64,000 nt of DNA from contig OZ025269.1 in NCBI GenBank assembly GCA_964019165.1, positions 607,001-671,000 of the forward strand. Reading direction: 5' to 3'. The notes beneath the pieces were generated by a model. The model was given only the letters and a program-made list of their open reading frames with translations. It searched no databases and was not told the DNA's origin. Origin of the DNA: Mastigias papua (Eukaryota; Cnidaria; Scyphozoa; Rhizostomeae; Mastigiidae). Within the stretch, counting starts at the first letter, position 1, and each line of letters opens with the position of its first letter. The translations under genes and the position numbers were made by a program. Below are positions 1 to 30,181 of this stretch, piece by piece.

Positions 1-617
1 ACGGAGAAAAATCGCCTTCAAAAATTCCAAAACCGAGCTGCAAGAACTGTGACCAGCAGCAAATTTGATGCCCCGAGCAGACCACTTATAGAGAGACTTG
101 GGTGGAAGACCATTGATAAACTGATTGCTGAAGAATCTAACACAATAGTCTATAAGTCTCTTAATAATTTGGCCCCACAATACTTATGCTGTCTATTCAC
201 AAGAAACTCCGTCGGGGATGCCCGTACCCTACGTAATACGTCAACTGATCTTAGAATACCTAAAAAGACATCTTTAATTGGACAAAGGGGCTTTTCGTAT
301 CGCGGGGTAAAATTATGGAACAGCCTACCAGCTGAGGCAAAACTAGCATCATCTTTGGGCATCTTTAAAAAGTTGCTCCATTCTTATTAAATTTTACTTT
401 TTACCTTTTTCTTTCTTTACTCCATTTTACTATTTTCTTTCTTGCATATTTACTACTTTTTAAATTATATTAATTGCATTGTAATTAGGGTTTTAGAATA
501 TTTTGTAATTTACTTATTGTATTTATTGTAGTATTTTTTACATGAAGGGTCCCTTGAAAAACAGCATTTGCTGAAGGGTTACCCTTCTTAAATATATCAA
601 ATCAAATCAAAATCAAT
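1..617 (+). mobile_element. 3' end of a CR1/L2-like LINE, cut by window edge
   Basis: Frame 1 is open from base 1 to the stop at 388-390. It encodes the last ~129 residues of a LINE ORF2, with motifs such as FDAPSRPLIERLGWKTI and KLWNSLPAEAKL. These match the C-terminus of the full-length LINE at 16289-19264 almost position by position, so both belong to one family. A ~200-bp 3' UTR follows, then a hairpin at 544-587 and a short AAATC-type repeat tail ending near 617. That is how CR1/L2 elements usually end. The catalytic domains lie left of the window, so activity cannot be judged. Confidence 0.9.
544..587 (+). other. LINE 3'-UTR hairpin (copy 1)
   Basis: Nested inverted repeats: outer GAAGGGT/ACCCTTC, middle CCCTT/AAGGG, inner CAGCA/TGCTG around a 2-nt loop. 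The same three-tier fold recurs at 19458-19501 with compensating base changes. It probably serves as the reverse-transcriptase recognition structure; that role is inferred from other LINEs. Confidence 0.7.
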
Positions 618-2148
618 AGGCGAGATACGTAGGTGTCAGAGTGAGTATAGTGTTTTAAAGTATCAACCGAATAATAAAGAATATTATAAGGATCTTATTG
701 ATACTTTTCATATCAAATTTGTCATTAAATGGATACTAAAAACAAAAGCAAAATGTTGCTCTGAATTCTTTTCGTAGTTCATAAATAGACAACTTTGAAC
801 TTTAACTCCATATGTTAAGGATGCTGCCTATACTCTGAGAGGGGGGGAGGGGGCTGAAGTTTGTGAAACCGTCTACGAGATTAAATACCTGACAATTAAT
901 TGATGGAAAGTTCATGCATATGCAACAACACAAGTTATCTAACACAAGAATTCTACGACCTCCGATAATGAAACACATCGACTCTTATTCTAACGAATAT
1001 CATTGTACCTACGTTCCCGCTTATTCACTGGGCCTCTGTGTAATTTCAAGACATGCGAATACTTCTACAGTCTTTATTTAATACAGTGCCATTGATAGTG
1101 AATAACATTTAGAAGTGAATATGAGATATAGCCCTAAATTCTTCCAAGCAGACATAAATTTAAAATTTGAAATGTGTAAAATAAAAATCATATTCATAAT
1201 ATCCACTAACCTTAAAATTGTCTCTCTTCGAATTTGAACGTTTTTGCCAAATTGCAAAATTGCAACTGGCAAAATACCACTAGCACTATTTATACAGATC
1301 CTTCATAAAGCAGGCATTGTGTGTAGTCGTTACACTAAGCCGGTTTTTTGGCTTTGATGTGTCCGTATGTTCTAACCCGTTTCAGGTCGTTTCAGTGCTT
1401 TTCAGCTAATAGATACACCACAAATAATACATCATATTTTGCACTTGGTTACAGATTACAATAATGAATTGATTGATTCCAGACAAATATGCGTAGGTAT
1501 TCCATAGATCAAACAACCAATCACTCTAATATTAAATCACATAATCAAACAAGCATTCTTTCCTGGCACACAGACACACAGAGACACACACAGAGACACA
1601 CACAGAGACACACACAGAGATTCGTTGTTTCTCGACATAATGCTCGGCTTGTCAACGGATGGGAGTAATACTGAATATAAGAGCATCAGGGGGTGGAAAT
1701 TACATATCTCTAACCTCCATAAGAAATCAATACACTGCATCAGGCGAGCAACTAGGAATTATTGAGGTTCGGGATTTAATCCACAAAACAGGCACATTAA
1801 CATATCTTGTACAGAGCTATAGCTCAAAATAGCATTTTCTTTAGATTTAGTTCCTGATTTCATTACTTTTCAGTTTACTAATGATTATAAGCAGATGCAC
1901 TTAGCAATCAAATTTCACAATTTCCAAGAAAAGGGCAGCCGTTATACTTTGAGGAAAAGGACAGGGATATAGGCCTTTAGTTGTGCACCTGATAAACTAC
2001 GATGACACCTTCATTACATTAAAGGTGCTGAAAGACAGTTAGAACCCCGTCTGACATCTGTTTCGTATACCGAGTTGCACCTGCAAACTTGTGTACAATA
2101 TGAAGGGATGCTTAATTTAATTTGTTCATGTCCATGACTAAAACCTAC
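618..2148. other. Intergenic stretch, no gene seen
   Basis: AT-rich DNA with only short ORFs lacking recognisable motifs. It contains a 12-bp-period CA/GA repeat at about 1567-1620 (GAGACACACACA units). Its right end should hold the 3' UTR of the minus-strand gene ending at 2149, but I saw no clear polyadenylation signal close by. Confidence 0.5.
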
Positions 2149-3237
2149 TTAAAACTGAACTCCAAGAAGAGTAAGAGTGCGATTTACCGTTTTACTAAAT
2201 GCCTCGAAAGCTTGGTTGATAGCATTCTGGAGTTCTTCGTCCCTCTGAGCACACCCCAAAAACCCGGGACACGGTTTTAGACACGCAAGCTTTCGTAATG
2301 CCTTGTGGATGTTTTCGGACGAGCATGTAAGTAACTTGCCTTCGGCGCAATCACTCGATACTTTCTGTCTGCTTTCAAGGGAAATCACTCCATTTTCAGC
2401 TTGCAAAACTTCAATTAGCGTACTATAGAAACTCAATGATTCCCTCTGACCTTCATTCAATAAATACTCTAAAGTCATGTTGAAATTTCGATCAAGCAGA
2501 AAGTCTCTATGTTGCCTTCTGACGTTGTAAAATGCACAGAACGATTGCTTGAAAAAATCAGCTGCCTGTAAGGCCTTCTTCATGAATTGGCAAGCAGAAT
2601 TGCAAACAGGCTTTGGGGGCTTCGTAGGAATAGCCGTGTCTGTTGGAAGAACTTCTGGCTCAATAATCACTTCCTCTTCCTCTGCTTCTTCTTCTTCTTC
2701 TTTGTCTTTTATGATCAAAGCTTTCAATCTATCCCTTATTTTCTTTGCCAAATCTCCCGGGATCTTCACAACTTTCTTCACCTTGGTTTTAAGTCTTCTC
2801 ACAGTAGATCTAACCCGATCTTTAGCTCTCCTTGCCACCCCCCTCAGTTTGCTTCCCGCCTTTTTTATTGCTGCTTTCGTCTTGGCTGCCAATTTCTTCA
2901 CTCCTCCTTTCACTTTCTGCCCGACTTTCCTGACACCATGTTTTACTTTTTTTACAACCTTTCGTGCAGCTCTGCCAATCTTTCTTACCGTCTTGCGTAC
3001 CCTTATTCTTGGTCTCCTTATTCTTGGCCTAAACCGTCTCCATCCTGGACTGCGCTCAACGCGAACATGGGGGTCACCTTCTTCTTCCTGTTCTAAATCA
3101 TTAGATGAAACCAAATCAGAGGCAGTTTCATCTATATCCGCCTCCTCAGGGCCAGCCAGTCCGCCTGTAGCATTGCTCTCATAGATAAACAGCAACAAAG
3201 AAACCACAACAAAACTCACAATTGATATCTGTTTCAT
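2149..3237 (-). CDS. Secreted polybasic protein with 8-cysteine C-terminus
   Basis: Uninterrupted 362-aa frame in a single coding exon. The first real ATG is at 3237. A strong acceptor (pyrimidine run ending GTTGCAG) lies 9 bases before it, so a non-coding 5' exon probably exists upstream. Residues 1-24 form a classic signal peptide (MKQ, long V/L/F core, SNA). Residues ~25-60 are acidic. Residues ~67-179 are extremely Lys/Arg-rich with regular hydrophobics (e.g. KKVKHGVRKVGQKVKGGVKK) and no Cys. Then comes an EEEEEAEEEE block and a Pro-rich linker. Residues ~212-330 carry eight cysteines, including CNSAC and CLKPCPGFLGC, which probably form four disulfides, plus two NxT sites (NMT, NRT). I do not recognise the family. 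An acidic pro-region before a cationic stretch recalls antimicrobial precursors; polyanion or matrix binding is an equal alternative. Secretion is well supported; function is not. Confidence 0.75.
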   Translation of the reverse strand: MKQISIVSFVVVSLLLFIYESNATGGLAGPEEADIDETASDLVSSNDLEQEEEGDPHVRVERSPGWRRFRPRIRRPRIRVRKTVRKIGRAARKVVKKVKHGVRKVGQKVKGGVKKLAAKTKAAIKKAGSKLRGVARRAKDRVRSTVRRLKTKVKKVVKIPGDLAKKIRDRLKALIIKDKEEEEEAEEEEVIIEPEVLPTDTAIPTKPPKPVCNSACQFMKKALQAADFFKQSFCAFYNVRRQHRDFLLDRNFNMTLEYLLNEGQRESLSFYSTLIEVLQAENGVISLESRQKVSSDCAEGKLLTCSSENIHKALRKLACLKPCPGFLGCAQRDEELQNAINQAFEAFSKTVNRTLTLLGVQF

Positions 3238-3384
3238 TTTCTTTCCCTGCAACATACAAAAAAAATAAAAAAACTGATGTCAACAGGTAAATATAACTAA
3301 ATATAAGATAAATACAATAAACAAATATCTGTACAAAAAAGAGTTGTCTACCGTTTTGTAAAACGTAGAGGGACAGCGTAACCA

Positions 3385-3630
3385 ACGTATATAAACGTAT
3401 ATAAACGCATATAAACGTATATAAACGCATATAAACGCATATAAACGCAAATAAACGCAAATAAACGCATATAAACGTATGTAAACGCATATAAACGCAT
3501 GTAAACGCATATAAACGCACATAAACGTATATAAACGCATATAAACGTATATTAACGCATATAAACGCACATAAACGTATATACACGTATATAAACGCAC
3601 ATAAACGTATATAAACGCATATAGACGCTT
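3385..3630 (+). repeat. 10-bp minisatellite (ATAAACGCAT/ATAAACGTAT)
   Basis: About 24 head-to-tail copies of a 10-bp unit alternating between ATAAACGCAT and ATAAACGTAT. Nearly every unit contains TATAAA in plus orientation. The unit has no stop in several frames, so long artificial ORFs arise. It lies just upstream of the polybasic-protein gene, probably in its 5'-UTR intron or promoter. Confidence 0.9.
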
Positions 3631-4329
3631 TTCACGCGTGACTACAATTGACAGCCTTTTACGCCCAATGCTGCAGGTGAATAATGAAACTTGCTCGGCT
3701 ATTTCCTGATTTCAGTACTGAGACTTGATTAAGACTTTATTAGCAAAGATAGTCGAGTTTTTGTAACATTGCAGTGCTAAGAAATTATCCAGACACGAAA
3801 TATAACCTTTAGCTAAAATAACAAAATTCTGAGCATCAATATTCTTTTATATATACTAGATACCTATATAAAAATATATATTTATATAAAAATGTGTATA
3901 GCTAAGTATAATGAATTCAATGTTTCTCATCTCAAAATACACATTTTTAAAAGGAAAATTTGGAAAATGGTGCATTTATGCAATTTTCACGTAGATTTGG
4001 GCCACCATTATGGAATTTGTGAAAATTTTGAGACCTTGAATTTCATAGTGTCAGAATGTGTTGTAGATTTATTTTCATCACCTTAAAGTTAATATATTTA
4101 GCTTTTATGGTTTTGGAGTTACTCACAACTAAAGACAGTGACTTATGCAAATCTCCACCTTTGTCACAAAATGCATGCATAGAACATCGAACTTTGAGAA
4201 ACCGCATCTCAAGAACCGTAAGAGATAATTTGCTGAAATTTCAGTGCATTCATTTCTTGTGCAATGTAACCACATTTCGTAATATGAGTAAAATCGGAGG
4301 GGGTCACCTGGGGGCCTGTTGCTACTTTG

Positions 4330-4627
4330 ACATGGAATGACTCATAAACACCTCATTGTCAAAGCTCCTTTTCTTCATACTATTACAAGAACAGTTTAAA
4401 CTTAAGCATTTGTCTTTATCAAAGTCCTCATAATCATCTGGGGAGGGGTCTTATTCGAGGGGGGCTTATTAACAATTTGAAGTTCTAGCATGGGGCCTAT
4501 TCGATGGGGCTTATTCGATGGGGCTTATTCGATGGGGCTTATTCGATGGGGCTTATTCGATGGGGCTTATTCGATGGGGCTTATTCGATGGGGCTTATTC
4601 GAGGGGGCTAATTCGAGGATTTACGAT
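4330..4627 (+). mobile_element. Short inverted-repeat element, copy A (right end)
   Basis: Shares blocks with 9620-9855: CCTTTTCTTC, then AGAACAGT, then ACAATTTGAAG, in the same order. It ends ATTCGAGGATTTACG, which is the inverse complement of the left end CGTAAATCCTCGA seen in the other copy. Together they suggest a MITE-like element with that terminal inverted repeat. The left terminus is missing here. The 14-bp expansion at 4498-4617 lies inside it. Confidence 0.6.
4498..4617 (+). repeat. 14-bp minisatellite (GATGGGGCTTATTC)
   Basis: About eight near-identical tandem copies of GATGGGGCTTATTC. The unit resembles the subterminal sequence of the surrounding inverted-repeat element, so it probably expanded from that element. 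Confidence 0.9.
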
Positions 4628-4982
4628 ACACCAGGTTGTTTTCATAGCAAATTAAATTGTTAGGGGATTCTGCTGCTTAAAATAAAGAAAACGAACCAGC
4701 TTAGAAAAACGTTCCACATTCGTGTATTCACGCGACTGCATAACACCGACCCCCCTGGTAATTCCAACCCCCAGCTAATTGAATTTTCCATAAAAGTCAA
4801 CCCCAAGCAAATTCCGACCACCGGCAATCAGGCACCGAAGAGTATGAAGTAGGAACTTTCGTTTGCGGCCGATGTGCAGTTTAGGGTAAATCGCGTTGAA
4901 TTCTAGACGAAGTTACTCTTTACGATGAAGAGAGTCGAAACAGACGATAAAACGTGCGGTATTACTTACCAATTACTTAGGT

Positions 4983-5040
4983 TTCGGGTAAGGGTTTTGT
5001 GCAGGGTAAGGGTAAGGGTCAGGGTTAGGGCTAGCGTTAG
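4983..5040 (+). repeat. Degenerate telomere-like repeat
   Basis: Runs of GGGTAA, GGGTCA and GGGTTA on the plus strand resemble the metazoan TTAGGG repeat, about eight imperfect units. It adjoins the left arm of the foldback element at 5108. Confidence 0.6.
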
Positions 5041-5107
5041 TTGTAGAACGGGCGGAAGTTTCTTAATGGACAAAGGGATTTCAATGTTGATCGAGGGAAA
5101 AATAAGG

Positions 5108-5575
5108 GTAAATAAGTAGGTGGATGTTAACAATCTGTTGCAAGGAATATGGGCATACACTATATATCATTTGAATGTTCTCATTGCGTACGTCAAGAGT
5201 ATGCGATAAAATTTGCGGGCGGATTTTAGCAATCCGTTCCGGTGAGTTACAGCTCGCCAGTGTCTATAATAGACAGTGTGAGTATGCACGCAGTAGAAAT
5301 GATGATTCTTGCATATATTTCTTCCGTAGAAACAACACAGTATTTGAAACAAACACAACCTAAGATTGACCCTAACCTGCGCTCCGCGACCCTGTCCCAC
5401 GAGGAAATAAAGAGCATAGAGTTGGTTACACGCAATTTCACCGCAACGGATTGCTAACATCCGCCTGCAAATTTTATCGCATATTCTTGACGTACGCAAT
5501 GAGTACTTTCAAATGATATATAGTGTATGCCCATATTCCTTCCAATGGATTGTTAACATCCGCCTGCTCTTGTGC
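5108..5575. mobile_element. Foldback element with ~130-150 bp inverted arms
   Basis: The left arm (~5110-5260) and right arm (~5420-5571) are inverted copies at about 90% identity, for example CATTGCGTACGTCAAGA on the left and its complement on the right. A ~160-bp unique centre separates them. Each arm repeats the motif GCGGATGTTAACAATCCGTTG twice in direct orientation, near both ends. This is typical of foldback DNA transposons or long-TIR MITEs. No transposase is encoded. Confidence 0.8.
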
Positions 5576-6189
5576 GTTAGGCTCTAGTAAAACTGTATCA
5601 TTCAGGAGAAAACAAGGACTTTTAAAAATGCAGATTTCATGTGTAAAAAGTAAAGATACAAAGATAATCTTACCTTCAACTATGAACAGCTACAATCAGT
5701 ATTAACGGCTCCAATTCTTCACGCCTGTACGTTTCAGGCAGTTGTCTCCCCTCCTATGCTGCGTGGTACAAGTTGTGAAACATTTACGTAGTAACAAGCC
5801 ATTATATAGTCTACTCGCAGAGGGGGTCTTTCAATATCAGATATCATCCGGATGACATGTAATTCCGCTTTGCGTAACAAAAATCAAATTGCATCCGTCT
5901 TGATGACGTCAATCAGGGCTGATGACAAGTTTTTAGGCCGTTGCTCACGCAGAGAGCGTCGACTGAAATACGTTTTCACAAAGGCAACGAGTCAACCGTA
6001 AAAATAATCTTCCGATATGGCGTATTACCAACAAGGGGACCAATATCTTTTTGCAATCACATCGGAAGATGATTTTATAGGACGCATCGCCACTACTGTC
6101 CCAATATGTATTTTTAAACTGTGTACCTTCTTGCTTCACCTTACGTATATATTACTGCACTGTACATTTTGTTTCTGCGAATAAGCACA

Positions 6190-6300
6190 GCCCAGACTGG
6201 CAAGAAATAGACACGGCATTGGTAGGGGGCTAGGGGGCTTGCGCCCCCCCCACTTTTTGCCAGTCTGCACTTTTTATTAGGCAGCGCCGTGCCTAAGAAA
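6190..6300. mobile_element. Dispersed short repeat, copy 1
   Basis: Contains the inverted pair CAGACTGGCAA/TTGCCAGTCTG and G-rich/C-rich blocks (GGTAGGGGGC...GCCCCCC). It ends in a block whose complement reads CACGGCGCTGCCTAATAAAAAGTG. A related terminus and the GGTAGGGGG block recur at 56745-56905, so this is one dispersed family. Confidence 0.5.
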
Positions 6301-6369
6301 ACACTCAGCAAGGAAACAACAATTTTAGACGAAAGGCTAGCTTTAGAGAATAATGACGCCTTACAATAG

Positions 6370-6570
6370 AGGCGGATGTTCGTAAATTTTGGAGTGGGAC
6401 ATCAATGGTAAATCTACTGACTTTTAATCAATTGATATGCCGACTTTCCATACTGTAGTCCCTAAAAGTTTCCCACCATATGCCAAAAATCCCGACTAAT
6501 CTACATTAATTGGTATTGTCCCCTCCCTCCGTCCTTCCAAAAACCGCCACCGTTGAAAAATAAAGACAGC
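6370..6570 (+). repeat. Dispersed repeat shared with 28990-29130
   Basis: Blocks such as GACTTTCCATACTGTAGT, ATATGCCAAAAAT and AATCTAC recur in order, slightly diverged, at 28990-29130. No coding capacity. Class unknown. Confidence 0.55.
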
Positions 6571-7728
6571 AGCATTGAAGGGAGCAAAATTTAAAACCTC
6601 CACCAATACACGGTTTTTACATTAGAAAAAAGGGTATAACAGCATGCCGCTGAAATCAGACAAAAATTGAGAAACAATTAAGAAACAAAAGGCAGGCTGA
6701 GTTTCAACAGTAAACTTGAAAAATCTGTTTATGCGAGAAAATTGCTTAATTGAACTAGAAACAAAATACAAACAACATCTGTCTCTCAAATGTTTTTCAC
6801 TAAAAATTCAATTTCTCGTCTCATAGTTGCCTTGCTGCTAAAGGAAATTTCAAGAATTTTAAGAAACACTCAAGAAAAATTTAAGGCTAAATTTGACATA
6901 ATACTAAGAAACATCCAGGCTGAAGGGAGAAAGATTGTTTCTTATATATAAAACAACGTGTACCTGCAGTCAGTGCGCATTCTCATGTAATTAGAGAATT
7001 CAACTCATTTTTGCCTTCCAACAGAATACTGACGAAAAATAACCTCTTCCTCTCCATATTTTAGTCAAATCAAATAAACAGAGAAGGTGGTACGGAATGG
7101 ATTCAAAATCTACCATGTGGCATAAACATTTTCCATAATGACGGGACATCTCAGTACTTCAAATAAAACGTGTCCAGAAGACACATTATATAAGCTGAAA
7201 CTCGACAATTGATAAATGATGTCTATTTTGAAAAGTTCAATGAAATTCACTGTCATATTCCACAGTCTAACTCCTTTTCCACAGTCTAAATCCTTTTCCA
7301 CAAAATAGCTTCAGCAACCAAGCTTGCAGTTACTTTTCAACTTCTCTCAGAGGCAAATATTCTTAAAAAATTTACACAAATAAATCGAAGGAGAAACATT
7401 CAATAATCTGTACAAGAACAGAATCACAGATGGATTTAACGATATCTGCAAGTCTCTTTACTCTACACTACTGAAAAGCATTTCATCCGAACGTAAGGAA
7501 ATTTTACCACAACTAAATGTACAGAGACGGAATGCACCGTAAAAAGTGCCGTAAAGGATTCTATCACTAACAAAAGCACCAGGAATGACCTGTTCCTGTT
7601 CAACTCTATAAAAGTGGGTCGGATAGGCTTCGAGTTGAAATCTTACCAGTCAAGTGCCCAAAGAACGAAATCAAACCATATCTATACTACGAAGTACCCT
7701 ACGTCAAATCAAATACACTATCAGCTAT

Positions 7729-7917
7729 CATAGCCGCCAAATGTTTGAGACTTCTAATCAGGTCTGTTTTCTCCCAACGTAGCTGACCAATTAGGATGCA
7801 AAATGGGCCTAAATGTAGCTGTGGAACGCATGAGTGGTGAGAATCCTGCATGATGATTGGTCACTTAGGTTGGGAGAAAATAGATATGATCAGATTCTTA
7901 AACATTCGGCGGCTATG
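7729..7917. mobile_element. ~190-bp MITE with long TIRs, copy 1
   Basis: Begins CATAGCCGCCAAATGTTTGA and ends in its near inverse complement. The inverted arms run inward ~65 bp through TTTTCTCCCAAC. The 10-bp word TATCAGCTAT stands directly left of it (7719-7728) and again 3 bases to its right (7921-7930), a probable target duplication. No ORF. Confidence 0.8.
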
Positions 7918-8584
7918 CTCTATCAGCTATGGCCCCAAATATATACACCTCAAATAACAGAAAGGGGAACACTGTAGCAGTAGGCCTTGCTTTACAAGTC
8001 ACCTAGCAAATGCTGAACATGTCAATTAGAACTTTTTTATTTGTGACATTCCAAAATATATGTTGCAAGTAGGTTTCAATTAGCTGCAAATGAACTGTTT
8101 TGATTCACTTGACTTCAAATAAACTACTAAAAATCATACGAATACAAACCAAATACTCAAAAATCAAAGAAAAATATGCTTCCACTTAAGATAAAAAACC
8201 CACAATGATTGAAATAACTTTATCAAAATAAATGAGAAACAAAAGAAAGTTAAATAAATAAAAAGTTAATAATAAGTTCCTGTAATATGAAATAATTATC
8301 CCGATCATTCTAGCTTTCTAAATTTTGCATAAAAACTAATAAATCATGTAGACTAAGATCAGCAAAAAAATTAAAAAATTAATGAAATATGATTGTAGTT
8401 CATACAAAATCTGAAATAAACTATATATAAGGTATATAAAAAATATTAGTTTGCAATAAAGGAATAAAAGCATCAAATTAGCAAAAAAATCATGCTAACG
8501 ATATTTACTTTCTAATCATTCTAAAAATAAGAATGAAATTATACTTATTAAAACAATTGTCTACTTTTGACAGTCGTGTGTGAC

Positions 8585-27559
<18,975 letters not shown>

Positions 27560-30181
27560 GTCCACCCAACACTAAGGTAGCCAACTTGTCTCTTCACAGT
27601 TTTGTTGAAAATCCTCCATAAGTTTACACTTGACTATTGAGCTCCACGCTATTGTGCAAGAGCACAAAATACAGCAAAGATATAAACTGCTATATCGTGC
27701 AAACCCCTTTTAACGTGCAGAAACTGCAACTCCTAGAAGGCCTAGCTAGCTCCATGCATGGTCTGCGACGTTTCCGTTCATGGCACAATAATATCAATTA
27801 TCATCGACAATGCGGTGTAAAACAAATTAATCATTAACACTTTGGTCAGTTCAGGCACAAGAAACTCTAAACATGTTGCAAAATGTGAATACGAGCTTTG
27901 CAACACATTGTCTGAATGTTTGAGGTTCACAAGTATCAGTGTGTAAATAGTCCTATTTCACATCAGAGTCAGTAACCTGCAGTGACCTGCAAAGAATAAT
28001 ATCAGCAAGCAAGTTGCCACCTCATGCACATCAAAACAAATTCAGAAAACTCTGTCATACCGTTGACACTTCTTACTTCACTTGTCTGTTCCCTTCTGAG
28101 TACTGCAGATCATCTTCCCGTTGTCATTATCCACTTCAGCCCGACACTGAGTGACTTGCATTATGTTTCTGCACAGGAGATTCAATTCAATTCACTTCAT
28201 CGTATTTCTGCGGTTATGATAAAGGCAAAAACACACTAGTAGTTTCGAAAGCCGCAAAACTACTTGCAAAAGATGCGGAAGTGGGCGACTAATAGTGATA
28301 GCAAATCAGAAAGGTCACTCATAAAACTTTCCTGCTTCCAATTTTACTTTGACACTGAAGTGTGCGCAGAAAACATCTCAGAAACGAATAACAATTGTGC
28401 CCATGATCTAATTCTATGTATATTTATGTGAGGAATTAGAGAACTTCAGAGAAACACAGTACACATGCACAGGTAGATGATAAAATCTTAAATTAGGCTT
28501 ATATTGAGAAAAGGAATTAATCAAAGCACTAAATTGGGAAAAAGTAATTCCCTTTAGTGACATGCTTAAGTGCAGGTCGCAGAAGGCTGCTTGGATAAAG
28601 CTATTTCTGTGTCAATGGAAGTAAAATGCACGCCTTCATACTGGAAACCATGACCAGCAGGATCTGTAATTAAGCCATGTCCTAAGGGAAATACATGCAC
28701 TTATGTATACATGGGAAAATGTATACACACTTATTGGCCATATTGCTGCATAATTCCAGCTCATCATTAATCTTATTAATGTCCATGGAACCTTGTCAAC
28801 TATTCAAAAACGCGCTTGGCAGATGCCTCAACAGGTGCCTTAACAGCTTTACGGACACCTTGACAACTGCCTTACCAGATAACTGGTCTATCACTATCAG
28901 AGTTTAAAACTGGAACCAACCATGCTTTACTTGGGAATGCTTGTCTCAATCAGTTGCAGGTTTTTGTAGATCTGCAAGTGGGCATCAGTGGCACATATGT
29001 CAACTTTTGTGAGATAGATTTGCTGACTTTCCATACTTTAGTTCCTAGAGTCAGTCCACAATATGCAAAAATGACAACCAATCTACCCCTGTGGTGGATC
29101 CCCCCTTACACCCACTAAAATCCACTGTTGCTCTCAATCATAGCATCAGCAAATAATACAGTAGCTACAAGATCACATTTTGCTAATTCACCTCTAATTA
29201 CACTGTGCTAATAATACATTGGATCAAGTGCAGATGGTGGGAATCAGGTGTAGATCTTCAAACTGTACTGAACAACTTCTCAATATCAAGGTAGTAAGTA
29301 ATGTCAAAGATTCATTGCCTGAACATATATTGAATTAAAAATAACATATAATGCATAAATTAAGTTATCCTCAAATTGCTCATTATGTTACCTGTGTCTA
29401 GAGTCACCTAAGTACAAAGGTCCTTGGTATTGAGATTCAAATATATATAATATAATTAGATACAATTGAACTTTGTAATACAACTGTGGTGTGACTTCAT
29501 TTGCGAGTTCTTACACAACATTGACTAAAAACAACTCATCTACTACAACTATGGTGAAGTGGAACAACACAGAAAAAAATTATGAAGAACTAATTAATGG
29601 CTATGATAGCAGAGTTAGAACATTGGTAAGCAATGGTTTTAGCAGTCACAACAGTTCTAGGTAGTGACAAAACTGGATGCTTGAGGACCCAAACAGTGCC
29701 ATCACTGCTTATCAAAAAACTAACTTCTGTAAAGTGGTCTTCATTGCAACCCCCACAATTATGCCAAGGATGTGGGGATTGTTTGAAACAACAAAATTCC
29801 TATATAATGTGTTGTCCATGCACTAAAACTAGTTATGTTCATCAGGCTGTGGGCATTAAACCTTCTCCATTCTTATCCAATTCAAGATCATTTGAAGCTT
29901 CCTCTGTTTCCATTAATGAAACATTACACAGCTTCTGGCACTTTTCTGTTAACATATCTAAAAAATTAAAAAATTCAAAGTGTGTTTGCAGACAATAAGA
30001 AAACCAAGAAATAAAGACAGACTGTGACTATTGAGCACACCAGTTGAAGGAATAGTTCTACTCAAGTAATGAAAAATGGATGAAATAAATGTAGAAGGCA
30101 ACTCTGAAAAAAGGACTATGACAAACCTAGAAAGATCCAAAGTCAAGAAGTTTGGAGAGACAGTAGTCACTCAAGTATATA
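27560..30181. other. Intergenic: FRMD8 promoter side and SLC7 downstream side
   Basis: No gene recognised; the + ORF at 29633-29998 has no motif. The FRMD8 start at 27559 faces this region, so its promoter and 5' UTR must lie in the first part. A dispersed repeat copy lies at 28990-29130 (see 6370-6570). Confidence 0.5.
28990..29130 (+). repeat. Dispersed repeat, second copy of 6370-6570
   Basis: GACTTTCCATACTTTAGT, ATATGCAAAAAT and CCAATCTAC blocks are collinear with 6370-6570. Confidence 0.55.

Larger units (their letters stand above)
3631..8584. other. Repeat-rich intergenic region
   Basis: No convincing coding exon. ORFs here are under about 115 aa and arise in repeats. The region is dominated by inverted-repeat elements and minisatellites, listed separately (4330-4627, 4983-5040, 5108-5575, 6190-6300, 6370-6570, 7729-7917). 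The remainder is plain AT-rich sequence. Confidence 0.5.

Noticed and set aside
2549..3184. Long plus-strand ORFs opposite the polybasic gene
   Set aside because: Shadow frames of a Lys/Arg-rich coding strand; the minus frame has a signal peptide, acceptor site and Cys pattern.
3179..3600. Minus ORFs of 106-135 aa with MRLYTFICVY-type repeats
   Set aside because: Produced by the 10-bp minisatellite, whose unit lacks stops in these frames.
4925..5119. Arg/Val-rich ORF (CRVRVRVRVR)
   Set aside because: Translation of degenerate telomere-like repeats.
29633..29998. 121-aa plus ORF between FRMD8 and SLC7
   Set aside because: No recognisable domain, signal peptide or splice-supported extension.
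29958..30170. Extra SLC7 C-terminal exon near 30130
   Set aside because: A fair acceptor exists, but it would add only two residues before a stop; reading exon 30866-31043 straight into TAG gives a normal-length 481-aa protein.
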